Under the pieces are notes generated by a model that did not search any database, was not told where the DNA came from, and saw nothing but the letters and a program-made list of their open reading frames with translations. Below are positions 36,082 through 49,282 of a stretch of DNA of 64,000 nt, in pieces. The position numbers were made by a program, and so were the translations under genes. How positions within the stretch are numbered: position 1 is the first letter of the stretch; the number at the start of each line of letters is the position of its first letter. The DNA is from Channa striata (taxonomy: Eukaryota > Chordata > Actinopteri > Anabantiformes > Channidae), in the NCBI GenBank assembly GCA_033026295.1, contig CM065174.1, positions 25,719,498 to 25,783,497 of the forward strand, read 5' to 3'.

Positions 36082-39000
36082 ATGTCGGCGTTGCTTCTGC
36101 TCTCAGCGGCGTTAGTCTCGTCTTATGTCATAGTTTACTATGTCGTGTTCAGAGGGACGCGATTCTCGAGCGCAGTGCGGCTCGGGGGGAAGACGGCCAT
36201 TGTTACAGGTAACGAGCCGCGCCTGGAAACTGAGGCGTCGCTGTTTTCTACGACACCTGCTTTCATGTTGGGCCCGAGCAGCACTGAGTCATGTTTATGA
36301 AGTTATGAAGTGTCTCAGCGAAAACAACAACAGCAACAAAAACCTTGGCTGGTCTTTAAAGTGACGGTTAGTGATGTTGCCCCGGATACCAAAGCTTCGA
36401 ACCACGTTTCACTCTCGACATATATATATATATTTTTGAAGCTCTGTAACGGAGGTTGCTTCAAAACAGGGGGAAACACGTGACTGATGACGTTTGAACC
36501 CCTTCAGTGCTTCTTTCAGACTGAAGCAGCTGATCGGTGGTTCACGATCGGAGCTTTAAAACCTACAAACGTATTATAAGTGATGAAACCGCCTCTGACC
36601 TCTCAGTCCTTTTTAGATTAGCTCGCTATGAATGCAGCAAGGGAAAATTTTGAGTCCTGTCCAGAGTAATTTGGGATCAATAATTATAAATACATTTTAA
36701 ATTGTTATTAACTCTTGGGGGAAAAGATAATAAACATTTAATTTAAGATACTTGTAAGGCAAGGAAGAAAATAAAAGACATGTAAAATGAAGTTAGATTT
36801 AAACTTTCATTTTAGTAATTTTTACAATACAAGAAAACGTGAGGTGCGTCAGCATCACCTTTGTAAGAATGTAAAACATTGACAGCAGGTATCACCCACG
36901 TGCTTAATGAATGAACCTTCGAGTAGTGAACCAATTTTCAATACAATGGTGCAAAAGGCTTCAGTGGTTCATAAGCTTCATTTGGCCATCACTAGTGATG
37001 GGATTGCATTGAGGTCACTGCAAAACCTCATTGCAAACCTCTGGTTTGTACTGTCGTTACTCACCTCTGCCATGTGGGACTTTTTCTTCCTTATTTGTTA
37101 TTCAGTTCAATTCAACCTTATTTATATAGCACCAATTTACAACAAGGTCATCTCAAGGCACTTTACATATTAAAGTCAATACTATAAAGACATTTAGAGA
37201 AAACCCCAATATTCCCCTTGAGCAGCTATAGGCAAAAGTGGAGAGGAAAAACTCTCTTTAACAAAGGAAACCTCCAGCAGAACCACACTCAGGGTGGGCG
37301 GCCATCTGCCTTGACCGGTTGGGCTGAGTGGAAAACATTGGGCACGTTGGTAGGACCAGTAGTAGGCAGAGGGAGACAGAGAGGGAGAAGCACAACTACA
37401 GGACAAAGAAGACACAGAGTTAATGTCCTACAGTGGTGACACATAAATGTGGGCTGAGGGGAGGAAAGTGTCTCAGTGCATCGGGGGTTGGTCCCCTAGT
37501 AGTCCAAGCCTATAGCAGCAGGACTAGAACTAACTATAAGCTTCATCAAAGAGAACACTAAAGTCAAATAATCAGGGCAGTACAATAAATCAGCATCGTC
37601 ATTGTGATGTGTGCATGCACATGATACAAATACAAGTCAGGCAAAATAATGATGTTACATGTAACTGTTTCATAACATTGTTTACCAAATAAATTTAACT
37701 TTCATCAGTCCTTAATGTAAATGTTTTATACATTCATTGTCTTTTTAACAAAAAAATGCGACAAAGAATGAACTGTAGGGCATTATTCCACAAACAAACA
37801 TTTATGTCAGTCTTAACTGGTGATCTGTGTTTTACAGACTAATATAAAGTCTCTCTACAACATAATTAAAGCAAGAAGGTAGACCCTAGGGTTACAATAT
37901 TTAACCATCGTACCATTTCCTGTGTTGTCTGCCTGTAGCATAATAAATTAAAAGCTTCAACAGGATGTAGTTGACGCCCCACCAGTGCCATTCAGCAGCT
38001 TGGCTCGGAAAAACAGAACCCTGCTTCACAGCTGGATCAGCCAGAATCATGAAAAGGATTAGGTTCAAATTTGTGAACCCACCAGTGGACAGTGGGAAAA
38101 GAACAAAAAGAAGGGGGCCCTGCGTCTTGAGTCTGCCGACTACCGGGGTTCCAAGGTAGAGCAACAAGACAAACTAACATCACAAAAATAGGGCACTCTG
38201 AGGACCGAAAGCACAGAACTGCACAGCGAGGGTCATGAATTACAGAGAAGAGACGTCGTTCAGTTTACGAAAATCCCGACCGCTAAGGGAGAACTGAGTT
38301 TGATGCATGGCGAATAGAAAAATGGGCATCTCTTAGATCCACAAAAGACAGCCGACACACTGTCGTTTATATATGTAAGCGCCACACCACCATAAACTCA
38401 TTTATTCAAAACTGTTCTCATTTCCCTAGACTTTTCGGTAATCAGGAAGTAACAGGAGTAATCCCCTCCTCTGGCGGGAGCATGCTGATAGGTTGCAGAC
38501 TTTCTGCCCTCTCTTCTCATGAAAGGGACGTGGATACGTTGGGAAAGAACGATTCTCCATTGGGAGGAGAGCCTGCTTTGGTCAAACTGATAAGCGGGCG
38601 TGCCTCTGAGGGCTCATGAATTAGTTCCTGGGTGTTCTCAGAGATGAGGGAAAAGGAATGGGATAGGGAAGTTACAAAGAGCCCAGGAGAAAGTGCGTGA
38701 GAAACAGACACCACTGAGTGCGAAAGCACAGAGGCAAACTGTTGGAATGCTTTCTCTTTAAAGGATCTTCAGTTTTACTGCAAAAACGGAGAACAACGTT
38801 TAGAACAAGGTTCATTCAATTCACATGTCCCCCCAATCTATCAGAGTCTTCTCTGCTCCTGCAGAGGCTCTTCGGAAGGACAAGGGAAGCATGTGGGGCT
38901 TGGCTGGTTGGTGGTGCAACGTTGCCAGGTGTTGGTCAGGAGGAGTAAGTGGAGGTGGGGGAGTGGACTGTTCCCGGTACTCTTTTATGGCGTGGCTGCG

Positions 39001-42000
39001 AATGTTATTTACAATGAATTTGCACTAAAGCAGCAACTTTTAGGCCCGCTCCCTGGTGGGTGTCGACTATGTCGCTTCATTTCAGGGAAGGTACATTGTG
39101 CTTTAGCCAGATGGCAACATAGGAAATAGAATTCTCAACTTCCTATGTGCTGCACGTAGACATGCTCCCAATGCAACACAGTTCATTGAGTAAACATATT
39201 ATCTGCCATTTGCGTTCACTGTGTGTGTTAACACTTTCACTGTCATTATAATTATACGCATACAACACTTTTCAATTCAATTCAATTCAACTTTATTTAT
39301 ATAGCGCCAATTTACAACAAGGTCATCTCAGGGCACTTTACATAATAAAGTCAAGACTATACAAACATGTAGAGAAAACCCAACAAATCCCCCTTGAGCA
39401 AGCCATAGGCAACAGTGGAGAGGAAAAACTCCCTTTAACGGAAGAAACCTCCAGCAGAACCAGGCTCAGGGTGGACGGCCATCTGCCTTGACCGGTTGGG
39501 CAGAGTGGAAAGTGGAGAGAGAAAAGAACAGAGCAACAAAAGCAACAACAAAACATTGAGCAGGTTAATAGGACCAGTAGCTGCACACTGGAGGACACAC
39601 AGCGCCAAATCCGGGGACACCTGTGGACAGGGAGAGAGAGAGGGGGAAGGAGAGGGAGAGAGACGACTACGGGACAAAGAAGACACAGAGTTAATGTCAT
39701 ACAGTGGTGACATTATAGATGTGGGGTGAGAGGAGAGAATGAGGAGAAGAGGAAGTGGCACAGTGCGTAGTCCCCCAGCAATCTAAGCCTGTAGCAGCAT
39801 GACTATAACCAACTATAAGCTTTATCAAAACGGAAGAATTTGAGCCTAGTCTTAAAAATAGGTAGGGTGTCTGCTTCCCGAATCTGGACTGGGAGCTGGT
39901 TCCACAGGAGAGGAGCTTGATAGCTAAAGGCTCTGCCTCCCATTCTATTTTTGGAAATTCTGGGAACCACAAGTAGGCCTGCATTTTGGGACCGAAGTGG
40001 TCTAGTAGGATGATATGGTACTAAGAGATCTTTTAAATATGATGGGGCTTGGCCGTTTAAAGCTTTATAGGTGAGAAGAAGGGTTTTAAATTCTATTCTG
40101 CATTTAATTGGAAGCCAGTGGAGAGAAGCTAATGAAGGTAAATATGATCTCTCTTACCAATCCCAGTCAGTAATCTTGCTGCAGCATTTTGGATTAATTG
40201 GAGGCTTTTTAGAGAGTTACTAGGGCAGCCTGAAAGTAGAGAATTACAATAGTCCAATCTAGAAGTAAGAAATGCATGAACCAATTTTTCAGCATCGCTT
40301 TGGGATAGGATGCTCCTAATTTTGGCAATGTTCCGTAGGTGGAAGAAGGCTGTTCTAGAGATTTGCTTTATGTGTGAGGTAAATGACAAATCCTGGTCAA
40401 AAATGACTCCAAGATTCCTTGCAGTACTACTGGGGGCAAGAGTTATGTCGTCTAAAGTAGCGATATGGTTAGAAAACATGTCTCTTAGACTATTAGGCCC
40501 AAATACAATAACTTCAGTTTTATCTGAGTTTAGAAGAAGAAAATTATACGTCATCCAGTCCCTTATATCTTTAAGACATGCTTGTAGTTTGATTAATTTA
40601 TTTGTTTCATCAGGTTTCATAGATAGATATAACTGCGTGTCATCAGCATAGCAGTGAAAATTTAGTGTTTTCTAATAATGTTGCCTAGGGGAGACATATA
40701 TAGAGTAAAGAGTAGTGGTCCTAATACAGAGCCTTGTGGAATTCCATAACTAACTTTTGTGTATGTCGAAGATTCATCATTAACATGAGTAAATTGGAAT
40801 CTATCTGATAGATACGATTTAAACCAATTTAGTGCTGTTCCTTTAATTCCAATTACATGTTCTAGTCTCTGTAATAATATTCTGTGATCAATGGTGTCAA
40901 ATGCAGCACTAAGATCTAGCAGAACTAGTATAGAGACAAGTCCGTTATCTGAAGCCAGAAGGAGATCGTTGGTGACTTTAATCAGTGCGGTTTCTGTGCT
41001 ATGATGAACTCTAAATCCTGACTGAAGTTCTTCAAACAAGTCGTTTCTGCGCAGGTGGTCACATAATTGCTTTACAATTACTTTTTCAAGTATTTTAGAA
41101 ATAAAGGGGAGATTGGATATTGGTCTGTAATTGGCTAAGACATCTGGATCCAGACTAGGTTTTTTAAGTAGAGGTTTGATTACAGCTATCTTATAAGCCT
41201 TTGGTACATATCCTGTTTGTAAGGATAGATTAATGATATCTAATACGAACGTGTCTAATAAGGGTAGAGCATCTTTGAGCAGTCTAACTGGAATAGGGTC
41301 TAGCAGACATGTTGTTGGTTTAGATGCCATAATAGTTGAAGTTAACTCAGCAAGGTCTCAAAAAAGTCTAAAAGGGACTGAGGACTTGCTGATGATTCTA
41401 ATTCTGTTGTATTTGTGGGGAGGGTCTGGTGAATTTTATTTCTAATAGCTATGATTTTGTTTGTGAAGAAGGTCATGAAGTCATTGCTACATAGCGTTGA
41501 GGGAATACTAGTCTCAACTGAACTATGGCTCTTAGTCAGCCTGGCTACAGTGCTGAAAAGAAACCGGGGGTTCTTGTTTTCCTCTATTAGTGATGAATAA
41601 TAAGCTGTTCTGGCTTTACGAAGTGCTAATTTGTATAAGTATAAACTCTTTTTCCAGGCTAGGCGTGATTCTTGTGAATGAGTGGAACGCCACTTCCTTT
41701 CTAGTCTTCGTGACGCCTGCTTTAAATTAAGTAGTTTGCGAGCTATACCATGGAGATCGCCTGTTCAGAATTACTGCCTTCTTTTTAGAGGGGCAACACT
41801 ATCAAGTATGGAACGTAAAGATGCTGCATAATTATCAGTAAGGTAATCAACTTGTGCAGGAGTACAGTTAATGAGGCTACTCTCAGTTATATCAGTACAT
41901 GTTGAAGGAAATGATGAAGGGATCATTTCCTTAAATTTGTTCACAGTGTTTTCAGATAAACACCTACTGAAGCAAAACTTCTTTCTAGCTACTGTGTAGT

Positions 42001-45000
42001 CCAATAAACTAAATTCAAATGTTATTAGGAAATGGTCAGAGAGAACAGAATTATGAGGAAATACTGTTAGTTTATCAATTTCAATACCGTATGCAAGGAC
42101 AAGGTCTAGGGTGTGACTAAAACAGTGAGTGGGTTCATTTACAATTTGAGAAAAACCAATTGAATGTAATAATGAAGTAAATGCTGTGTTGAGGGAGTTA
42201 CTTTCAGCATCTACATGAATGTTAAAATCGCCCACTATGACGACTTTATCTGCACTAAGCACTATGTCGGCTAGAAAATCTGAGAATTCAGTCAAAAATT
42301 CAGAATAAAGTGAAAAATTCAGAATAATTTTTGTGGTACATCCATGTGCAAAACTGTTTATGCAACTGATTTTAGTGCACAAAACACATAACCCAGTGAG
42401 CGCTGTGACTGCTCCTCTGAAGTGACTTAGTGTGGGGACATAAAATTAGGTTAAAGCATTCGTTAACTCACAATAAAAGTACTAATGACAAAGTAAAGCT
42501 GACATTACTATCATAACTGCGAGATGTGAGTTACTGCACAGGAAGTAATATTTTCAGTGTTTTTGTTTCTACTACCTCATACGTTAAAGGTGGATATAGG
42601 TGACGGCAACAAATTAAAAATTGCAATTGGCATTTATTTCAGTTGTTTCCTTTATGTTACCAGCCTTGAGCCAGTTTGTGTCAAATTATTTAGTTTGTAT
42701 GTTTTTTGTATGTGTGGCCTTAAAATTAAATGCACATAAAATTATGTTTACATTTTTTCTGTTATCGTTTAAAATGTCAAAAACACATTTAAATGGGGAC
42801 TCAGAGAGTTTTTTTTTTATCTTAGTGTCGAGTTTCAAGCATGTTAATGGTTTCTCTGCACAGGCAGCAACACTGGCATCGGCAAAGCCACTGCTCTGGA
42901 TCTGGCAAAGAGAGGAGCTAGGGTGATCCTGGCCTGCCGCAACAAGGAAAAGGCTGAGGCTGCTGCTTTTGACATTCGTAGAGTAAGTAACAACGTAATG
43001 AAAGAAAATGATGCAATTTCCTGCCTACGTATGTTGTTTTAGCTGCCGCAGTGTAATAGACATTTTAGACAAGACCGGTCGACATTTCAATGTAAAGTGC
43101 CGTCAGAAATTATAAACACTCCATCATGTTTTGCAACTTAGGGGTGTTACTGCTACTTTTATAATTGATTAAATGGCAATTTTCCCAATAAACCTCTTCT
43201 TAATAATCATGGAGATTAAACTGAAGACCTGTGTTCATTGCATTCTACCTGGCTTTTTGCTGAAGCTAATTAATCTTTGGATGGGAGGTGTCAGTGATCT
43301 TCGTCTTCGGGCCTCTCCACAAATGTGTAGTGGGGTTTAATTCTAGCTCTGTTACAGGATAATTTGGTCATTTGCTAAATTAATCATTTCATTCAGAGTC
43401 ATCATACAGACACTAAACCAATGTTGGATCTCCACTCACATTTGATTAGTTGCCAGCAGCATGGATTCGTTTGTTCGCCTCTTTCATCATCTGATGTCAT
43501 CCAAAACCTATTAGAAACAGGTTCCCGTCTCCCCCCGGCACATGTCAGAGTGTCTACAACCAAGATACTGAGGCCAAACTTAGTTGCTCCTGGCAAGTGT
43601 AGGCCATCTGCATAGCAGCTACCCATCGGCGTGTGAATGTGTGTGTCTGATTGTGAGTGTGAATGAATGAATGAGAATCAGTGTAAGCCAATAAGGTGCC
43701 AGTACCAATAAGGTAGAAAACCCCCATTTCCCATTAAGACCAGATTGAAAAATCCCAAATTTCGCCTTTAATCTTCCAGACAACCTCAGTAGTCTCATGT
43801 AGCCACTTGTTAGCAACTACTTTTCTAAAGACACATTCAAGCTCAAAAAAGTGGGAGAGGATCATTTATTGGATTTTATAAAAAACTTTAAATCTATGTT
43901 ATCTATGTTATGTTAACAACACAAACATGTACACAGGGCTTTAGGACTGCTGCCACTGTATTACAGCGACACTCACCCAGCAGCATCACTGTTTTGCAGG
44001 AGAGTGGAAACAATCAGGTGGTGTTCATGCATTTGGATCTGGCTAGTCTGAAGTCTGTGCGGAATTTTACCGAAACCTTCTTGAAGACTGAACCTAGACT
44101 GGACATCCTCATCAACAATGCTGGTGAGGTTGCTGGAATGTTACCGAAGATTATTCCTTCTTATTGTGTGTATGGTCCTTTTTTTAGTTATGCTGTACTT
44201 CTCTGAACTGATGTGTAAATTGTTTGCTTCAGGTTTGATGGGGCCAGGTTTCACGGAGGATGGCTTCGGCATGGTGTTTGGGGTGAACCATTTGGGCCAC
44301 TTCTTGCTCACCAACCTTCTCCTGGAGCGTTTGCAGCAGAGCGGTCCCAGCCGTGTGGTGAACGTGGCCTCAATTCTCTATCGCCTCGGAAACATTGACT
44401 TCAGTCTGCTGGCTTCTAACAAGGATTTAGTATCGGGTCAGTCTGTGTGGTACAACTTTCAGGCCTACTGCACCAGCAAGCTCTGTAATGTGCTCTTCAC
44501 CAGGGAGCTGGCAAACAGGCTGGATGGCACCAGTGTCACCTGCTACAGCCTCCACCCAGGTAAGTGTCTACTTTGGTAGAGAAATGCTTGCGATGCAACC
44601 ATATCCTCTGGCAGCTGGTTTGTAATTTCTTAACAAAGAATGTCCAAGAAATGACATCAAACTTATGATTTACTGATGACTTGATATGTCAGAAGTGGTG
44701 TTCTGTTTCACATTGGACATTACAACATCAAACACAGAAATAACACAACAAACCGTGTGTAATTGTAGGCATTAAAAGTGTCACACTCAGCTGTAACAGT
44801 TGGCCAGTTCTACTTGTCATTTTGGCTGCAGCATGGCATGAGATTACAGGTGGCACTTAGCTGAGAGCCGTATGTCCTGAGGCCTTTGTCCTACTTAACT
44901 GCATGGAAAAATCACTACCATTGGTGTTGTCATGAGAGAGACTGCAGAGGAGCTGCTCCAGCTGATCTGACACCAAAGCACACACGCAGCAGTTAGGTGC

Positions 45001-48000
45001 ACAAAACATGACAGCAGCCCATGATGAACTCTAACTATAAGAAATAAAAGTAATTCACATACTACTTATAAACATTTCCACCCGCGAGCATGTCAGTAAT
45101 TTGACAACCTGGAAGGTTACGGTCAGAGGAGCAGAGAAACTAACAAAGCAAATAAATAATGAAAAAAACTTAACATTGCTTCTTGGGCCATATATATGAC
45201 ACTAGAAACCATGATTAGCAGGCTTCCCAGTGGTAATGGGTAATGATAAAAGACACACACAGAAGGAGTAAAAGAGAAGAAAAGGAGAGCGAGTGAAAGG
45301 AAGAGACAGGGGAAAAAGAGGAGCGCATTTGTAGAACATCTTCAGAGCCAGAAAGCATGACAAGATGCTGAGAACAGGCAAACATAAAGTGGTGCCTGTG
45401 AATTACTCTTAGACCTACACCAACATTAGTCTAAGTGCAAAGAATTCATTGGGAGTAAACAAATTCGAAAAGAGACATTCTTGTAATTTCTTTATGTGAA
45501 TAGGTAAAGCGCTTTGGATAAAAGGGCTATATAAGCAGGCTTTTACCCTTTTCTGAATCACTAACACACACACACATACACACACACACACACACAGAAA
45601 AATAGCCCATTGATGATTTTTTTACACGCATGCACTGTAGCATCACGCAACACATCTAAACTTTATAAACTCACATCTCTATTTGTTATCAGCCTCGATG
45701 TCAATGGTTTTCTTGCATTAGAACAGCTCACCCATAGATGGATGGACTTACTGGTCCAAAATGGTTCAAATCTGAAAGGTTATCTTGTTTGGACTGACTG
45801 CACCTAACTACAGTCAATATTTCCATTGTTTGTCCCAACCTGTGCATTGGGAATTTCCTACAACCATAAGATGCAGAGATTTTGGTGGACATGATATAAT
45901 TTTTATATAGCTATAGTTGTAGCAGCTAAGAATTGATGGTCTCAGCAGCCAATTTTTTAGCTAAATCTCAGCCAGCTTTTGGCAGTCTCCTTCTCCTATT
46001 GTCCACCACACCTTTTAAATATTTTTTTCTTTTTTAAGTTTTGGAACTTCTAGTCACTGTCCTTCCACTTCCCAATTATGTACCAGTTTATGTAGGTCTA
46101 TCACATAAAACCCTGATTAAAATACATTTATGGTTGTAACATGACAAAGTGAGGGTATGAGGTATGAACACTTTTTCAAGGCATTGTAGATGTTGTCATC
46201 AGGAGAGACAGCATCGCCTTCCATAGCTATGCTGATGACACCCAGCTTTTTGTGGCAGCTTTTTAGGGCCGTTGATGTGTTTTTAAAATGCATTTTAGAG
46301 ATTATTGCCTGGCCGTCCACATCTTCCAGGTATAACGGAACAGAACTTGGATTTAAGTTATCGGTTCAAAGGCTCGGGGAGAAACTGGCCACAAAAATCA
46401 ATTATTTACGACCAACCCCAAGCCAACATGCAACATCACTTTTGACTCAATTATATTTCAAACCTCATGTGGGGTTTTTGACTAAACCCTCTCCCCCTGC
46501 AGCTGTCACTACAGCACCAAAATATAAAAAGAATTGTATAATACAGTATGAATAGAATAAAGTAAGTTTTATTGCGATAGTCCAGGTAGGTTTGAAACAG
46601 TGATCTCGTAGATGTGTACGCTCAGCGTTAACAAAAAGACAATCATAGAGCTTGAAATTTCAGTGCAACAGAGATGGCTAAAACAGTGCCTGTGGCGGCT
46701 GCATTCCTCTGCTGCTGTCTGTAAAATTGCCTAGTTTAATTACGTTTTGGTGAATAAAGTTACAGCTGCCAGCTTTTAATTTTCTTTGGACGTTTTAGAG
46801 TGTTACGTAGGTACTGGACCATGTAAAATTGTTGGACAGAAACTGGCACCGATCAGTCCTCCTCCATAACTCACAGAGAGAGAGAGAGAGAAGATAAGGG
46901 AGTGATGGAGGGGGCTAGGGGTTGAATGAAGAGAGGAAGCAGTGTTAACAAGAACACAGCAGTGCAAAATCAAAAAGGTAGTTGAAAAAAGCTGAAATAA
47001 AATGTTGTTTTCTGATGGTTTCATTGCAGTATTCACCTGCCCCTCTTTGCCCTGCTGGTGTGTGTGTTTGGTCTGGAGTCAAACAGACACATTGACCTGA
47101 AACTAACAAAACTAGAACCTGGAGGGTTGGACCCAAACCTCTGGTTCCAGGTCAGGTCTGAGTTCTGAAGATCCTAGAGGAACCATGAAGACTACTGCCT
47201 TATAGGGCTGCCACATGTTGACACTTAATTAAATTCCGTACAGTTCAATTCAACTTTTTTTATATAGCGTCAAATCAAAAAAGTCACCCCAAGGTACTTT
47301 ACATAATCAAGTCAAGACTATACAGACATTTAGAGAAAACCCAACAAATCCCCCTTGAGTAGAGGAAAACCTCCAGCCGAGCCAGGCTCAGGTTGGGCAG
47401 CAATCTAACTTGAGTACCGAGGACACCTGAAGACAGGGACAGGGAGAGGGAGACAAAGAGAGAGAGAGTGTCTCATCAGGGGTTGGTCCCCCAGCGATCT
47501 AAGCCTATAGAAGCAGGACTAGAACTAACTATAAGGTTTTGAGCCTAGTCTTAAAAGTAGAGGGGGTGTCTGCTTCCAAAATCTGGACTGGGATCTGGTT
47601 CCACAGGAGAGGATCTTGATAGCCAAAGGCTCTGCCTCCCATTCTGGGAACCACACGTAGGCCTGCATTCTGAGACTGAAGTCTATTAGGATGATCTGGT
47701 ACTAGGAGATCTTTTAGGTAGGATGGAGCTTGACTGTTTAGAGCTTTATGTGTCAGTCTGAGAACTGTATCTGAATACAAGTTAGGTGTCTTTAGAAAAA
47801 AATTTGTTTTACAGTAAACAAGGAGAATAAATAAATAAATGCCAAAAATGCTAAATTTGATACCTGCCTTGATGATTTCTTTTCTTCTAGGAGTCATCCG
47901 CACAGAGCTGGGTCGCAATATGAGCCTGTGGCAACAAATCCTCATGATGCCCTTTGGCAAGCTCTTTTTCATGGACCCTGAGAGGGGGTCCCAGACCACC

Positions 48001-48165
48001 CTATACTGTGCCTTGCAGGAGGGAATTGAGCCTCTAAGCGGACGTTACTTCTCTAACTGTTCACTTCAAGAAGTGGGGGCTAATGCACGAGATGATGGCC
48101 TGGCAAAGAAGCTGTGGGAACTGAGTGAAACATTAGCAGGCTTATCATCACAGACCCAGTCCTAA
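36082..48165 (+). CDS. dhrs13: Dehydrogenase/reductase SDR family member 13, complete coding region
   Basis: Membrane-anchored short-chain dehydrogenase/reductase of the retinol dehydrogenase-like group; NADP(H) use and retinoid substrates are expected from relatives, not shown here. Exons: 36082-36208, 42864-42982, 44000-44123, 44233-44559 and 47891-48165, all GT-AG with matching phases, giving 323 residues. An N-terminal hydrophobic anchor covers residues 4-23. The cofactor motif TGSNTGIG is at 42-49, NNAG at 121-124, and the catalytic set N142, S170, Y202 and K206 (YCTSK) is intact. The C-terminal block ALQEGIEPLSGRYF is typical of DHRS13. The tail after WELSETLAGL is much shorter than in mammals (human about 377 residues). 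I chose ATG 36082 since the preceding GTG is not a plausible start. Introns 1 and 4 are long and carry L2 copies. Teleosts have several dhrs13 paralogues; which one this is remains open. Confidence 0.93.
37100..37552 (-). mobile_element. L2-like LINE, copy C (3' end only)
   Basis: Tail ttcagttcaattcaacc, then ttatttatatagcacc, with 3' UTR matching copies A, B and D. The sequence diverges from the family after agcttcatcaaagag near 37552. Antisense to dhrs13. Confidence 0.85.
39271..42340 (-). mobile_element. L2-like LINE, copy D (longest coding remnant)
   Basis: The 3' tail is at 39271-39306. Minus-strand reading covers the endonuclease C-terminal half (VIVGDFNIHVDAES, NSVLSDHFLITFE; 41780-42290), the reverse transcriptase (LLDLSAAFDTIDHRIL, GIPQGSVLGPLLFTLYMSPL; 40662-41330) and the region LNSDKTEVIVF, LAPSSTARNLGVIFDQ, LTSRLDYCNSLLSG, IQNAAARLLTGIGK (40129-40620). 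Stops and frameshifts separate these parts, so it is inactive. The Y/FADD block falls in a damaged junction near 40640-40665. Truncated at the 5' end. Antisense within dhrs13 intron 1. Confidence 0.9.
42983..43999 (+). other. dhrs13: dhrs13 intron 2
   Basis: Starts gtaagtaa and ends tgttttgcag. It contains a SINE-like copy at 43550-43700. Nothing else recognised. Confidence 0.8.
43550..43700 (+). mobile_element. SINE-like repeat body fragment
   Basis: Blocks gtgtctacaaccaagatact, acttagttgctcctggcaag, catctgcatagcagctaccc and gtgtgaatgtgtgtgtctga align in order with the copy at 52112-52222. Confidence 0.65.
45491..45549 (+). mobile_element. SINE-like repeat 3' end
   Basis: gtgaataggtaaagcgcttt followed by ggataaaagggctatataag matches the end of the copy at 17440-17490. 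A CA microsatellite follows. Confidence 0.55.
46072..46190 (+). mobile_element. Tc1-like transposon terminal region
   Basis: The blocks gtttatgtaggtctatcaca, taaaaccctgattaaaatac and acactttttcaaggcattgt followed by a closing TA match the 3' terminal region of common fish Tc1-like elements. Only this end is present; the transposase and the other end were not found. Confidence 0.7.
46195..46560 (+). mobile_element. L2-type LINE reverse-transcriptase remnant
   Basis: The + strand reads SIAFHSYADDTQLFVAAF, the reverse-transcriptase active-site block (YADD kept), then a decayed downstream part. It is in the opposite orientation to the L2 copies A-F and looks like a different, older family. Confidence 0.6.
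47244..47750 (-). mobile_element. L2-like LINE, copy E (3' end only)
   Basis: Tail ttcaattcaac followed by ttttttatatagcgtc; UTR with several short deletions relative to the other copies (for example after tcccccttgagtag). The minus strand gives the C-terminal remnant ALNSQAPSYLKDLLVPDHP and TPSTFKTRLKTL. Antisense in dhrs13 intron 4, ending about 140 bp before exon 5. Confidence 0.85.
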
Positions 48166-48430
48166 TCCAGGACCTCCAAAGAGTTTAAACACACACTTTG
48201 CCTTATCTACACTATTATTGTGACTGTGTGTAAACACACTGCCCACGTCTGCTGTTTACAATACTGATAATGGGACAATGTTTTTTTTTTTATCATTTGA
48301 TTTAACATAACACAATTTCCAATAATAACATGTGTCATTTCAGACCACTTATGTGTTTGTTGAATTTTCTGGCACTAATTTTATTAAATATATGAATATG
48401 ACATTTTTTATAATAATAAAAATACATTTC
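48166..48430 (+). other. dhrs13: dhrs13 3' untranslated region with poly(A) signal
   Basis: AATAAA at 48415-48420, about 250 nt after the stop codon. Confidence 0.65.
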
Positions 48431-49282
48431 TACTTTAATGTAAAATCTTAAACACGGTTCTCTTAAGCAGTTGCAAATATGTAAAGTGGCTAAGTTCCAC
48501 AGTTCAAGAATCTCTGATTGAATTTTCCTCTTTGTGACGCTACATCCATGATCACAGGTGTAACAGGTTTAAATGAGCTTAAATGTTCAAATCTTCCTCT
48601 AGTGTCCAACATGTTAAAGTAAGCTGTGCTATTGTTAGAACTGGAGAAAGACAAGTGCTCTGCCTCAATGTGCAGCAACCAGTTTCACCATCAGGTCATC
48701 ATCAAGTACATCATGCAGCAAAATAGAGATTTACAAGATGGAACTTATATTCACAGAATGATAAAAGAGATTATCGGTCAGTGGGGAGAAAGAGAAAGCG
48801 AGGACAGAGCTACAGACAAAATCTGTGGTCAAAATCTACAGCCCTTTAACTCCACACAGTCTCCATGTATCAGTTGGATAGTTTATTAGGGCCTAAGCAG
48901 AAAAAAATGGAGGAGGAGCCCCCTGAACAAGTCCAGTTGAAAAAAGTAAAACTGAGCAGAAAAGCAGCTGACACCAGCAGGTTTTTTGTTTGGTTTGTTT
49001 TAAATTAATTAATTAATTTTAATTGTCCAGTCAGATCAATTCAGAGACCCGATGACATGATGACCAAAATGTCCTAGCCATCATCCAGCCAAACTGGATG
49101 AACCGGTCTACCCCTAATCTCCCCCTACCCCCTGTACTCATGTGTATCTCCATATCTCCCATTTTGCACTAGTTGACATCAGCATCTTACTTTCAACCAG
49201 AGCCAAACAGATACCGTTGTTTGGGTTACAAAGTAATTTCAAAGAATTTAAAATGACATCAAAAACAAAACCTTAAGCAACA
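48431..49282. other. Intergenic, nothing recognised
   Basis: Short open frames at 48490-48889 on both strands match no family. There is an aattaattaatt run near 49005-49018. Confidence 0.45.

Larger units (their letters stand above)
36209..42863 (+). other. dhrs13: dhrs13 intron 1
   Basis: Starts gtaacgag and ends tctctgcacag, 6.65 kb. It holds a short TA run (36420-36433), L2 copy C (37100-37552) and L2 copy D (39271-42340). In 37553-39270 I recognise no gene; minus-strand frames at 37901-38167 have no clear family. Confidence 0.85.
44560..47890 (+). other. dhrs13: dhrs13 intron 4
   Basis: Starts gtaagtgt and ends tttcttctag, 3.3 kb. It contains a SINE-like body end (45491-45549), a CA tract (45562-45596), a Tc1 terminus (46072-46190), a LINE remnant (46195-46560), a GA tract near 46874-46893 and L2 copy E (47244-47750). 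Confidence 0.85.

Noticed and set aside
37890..38400. Possible retroelement reverse-transcriptase trace on the minus strand
   Set aside because: A phrase resembling VDLRDAHF occurs in one frame only, with no second motif in order; too weak for a call.
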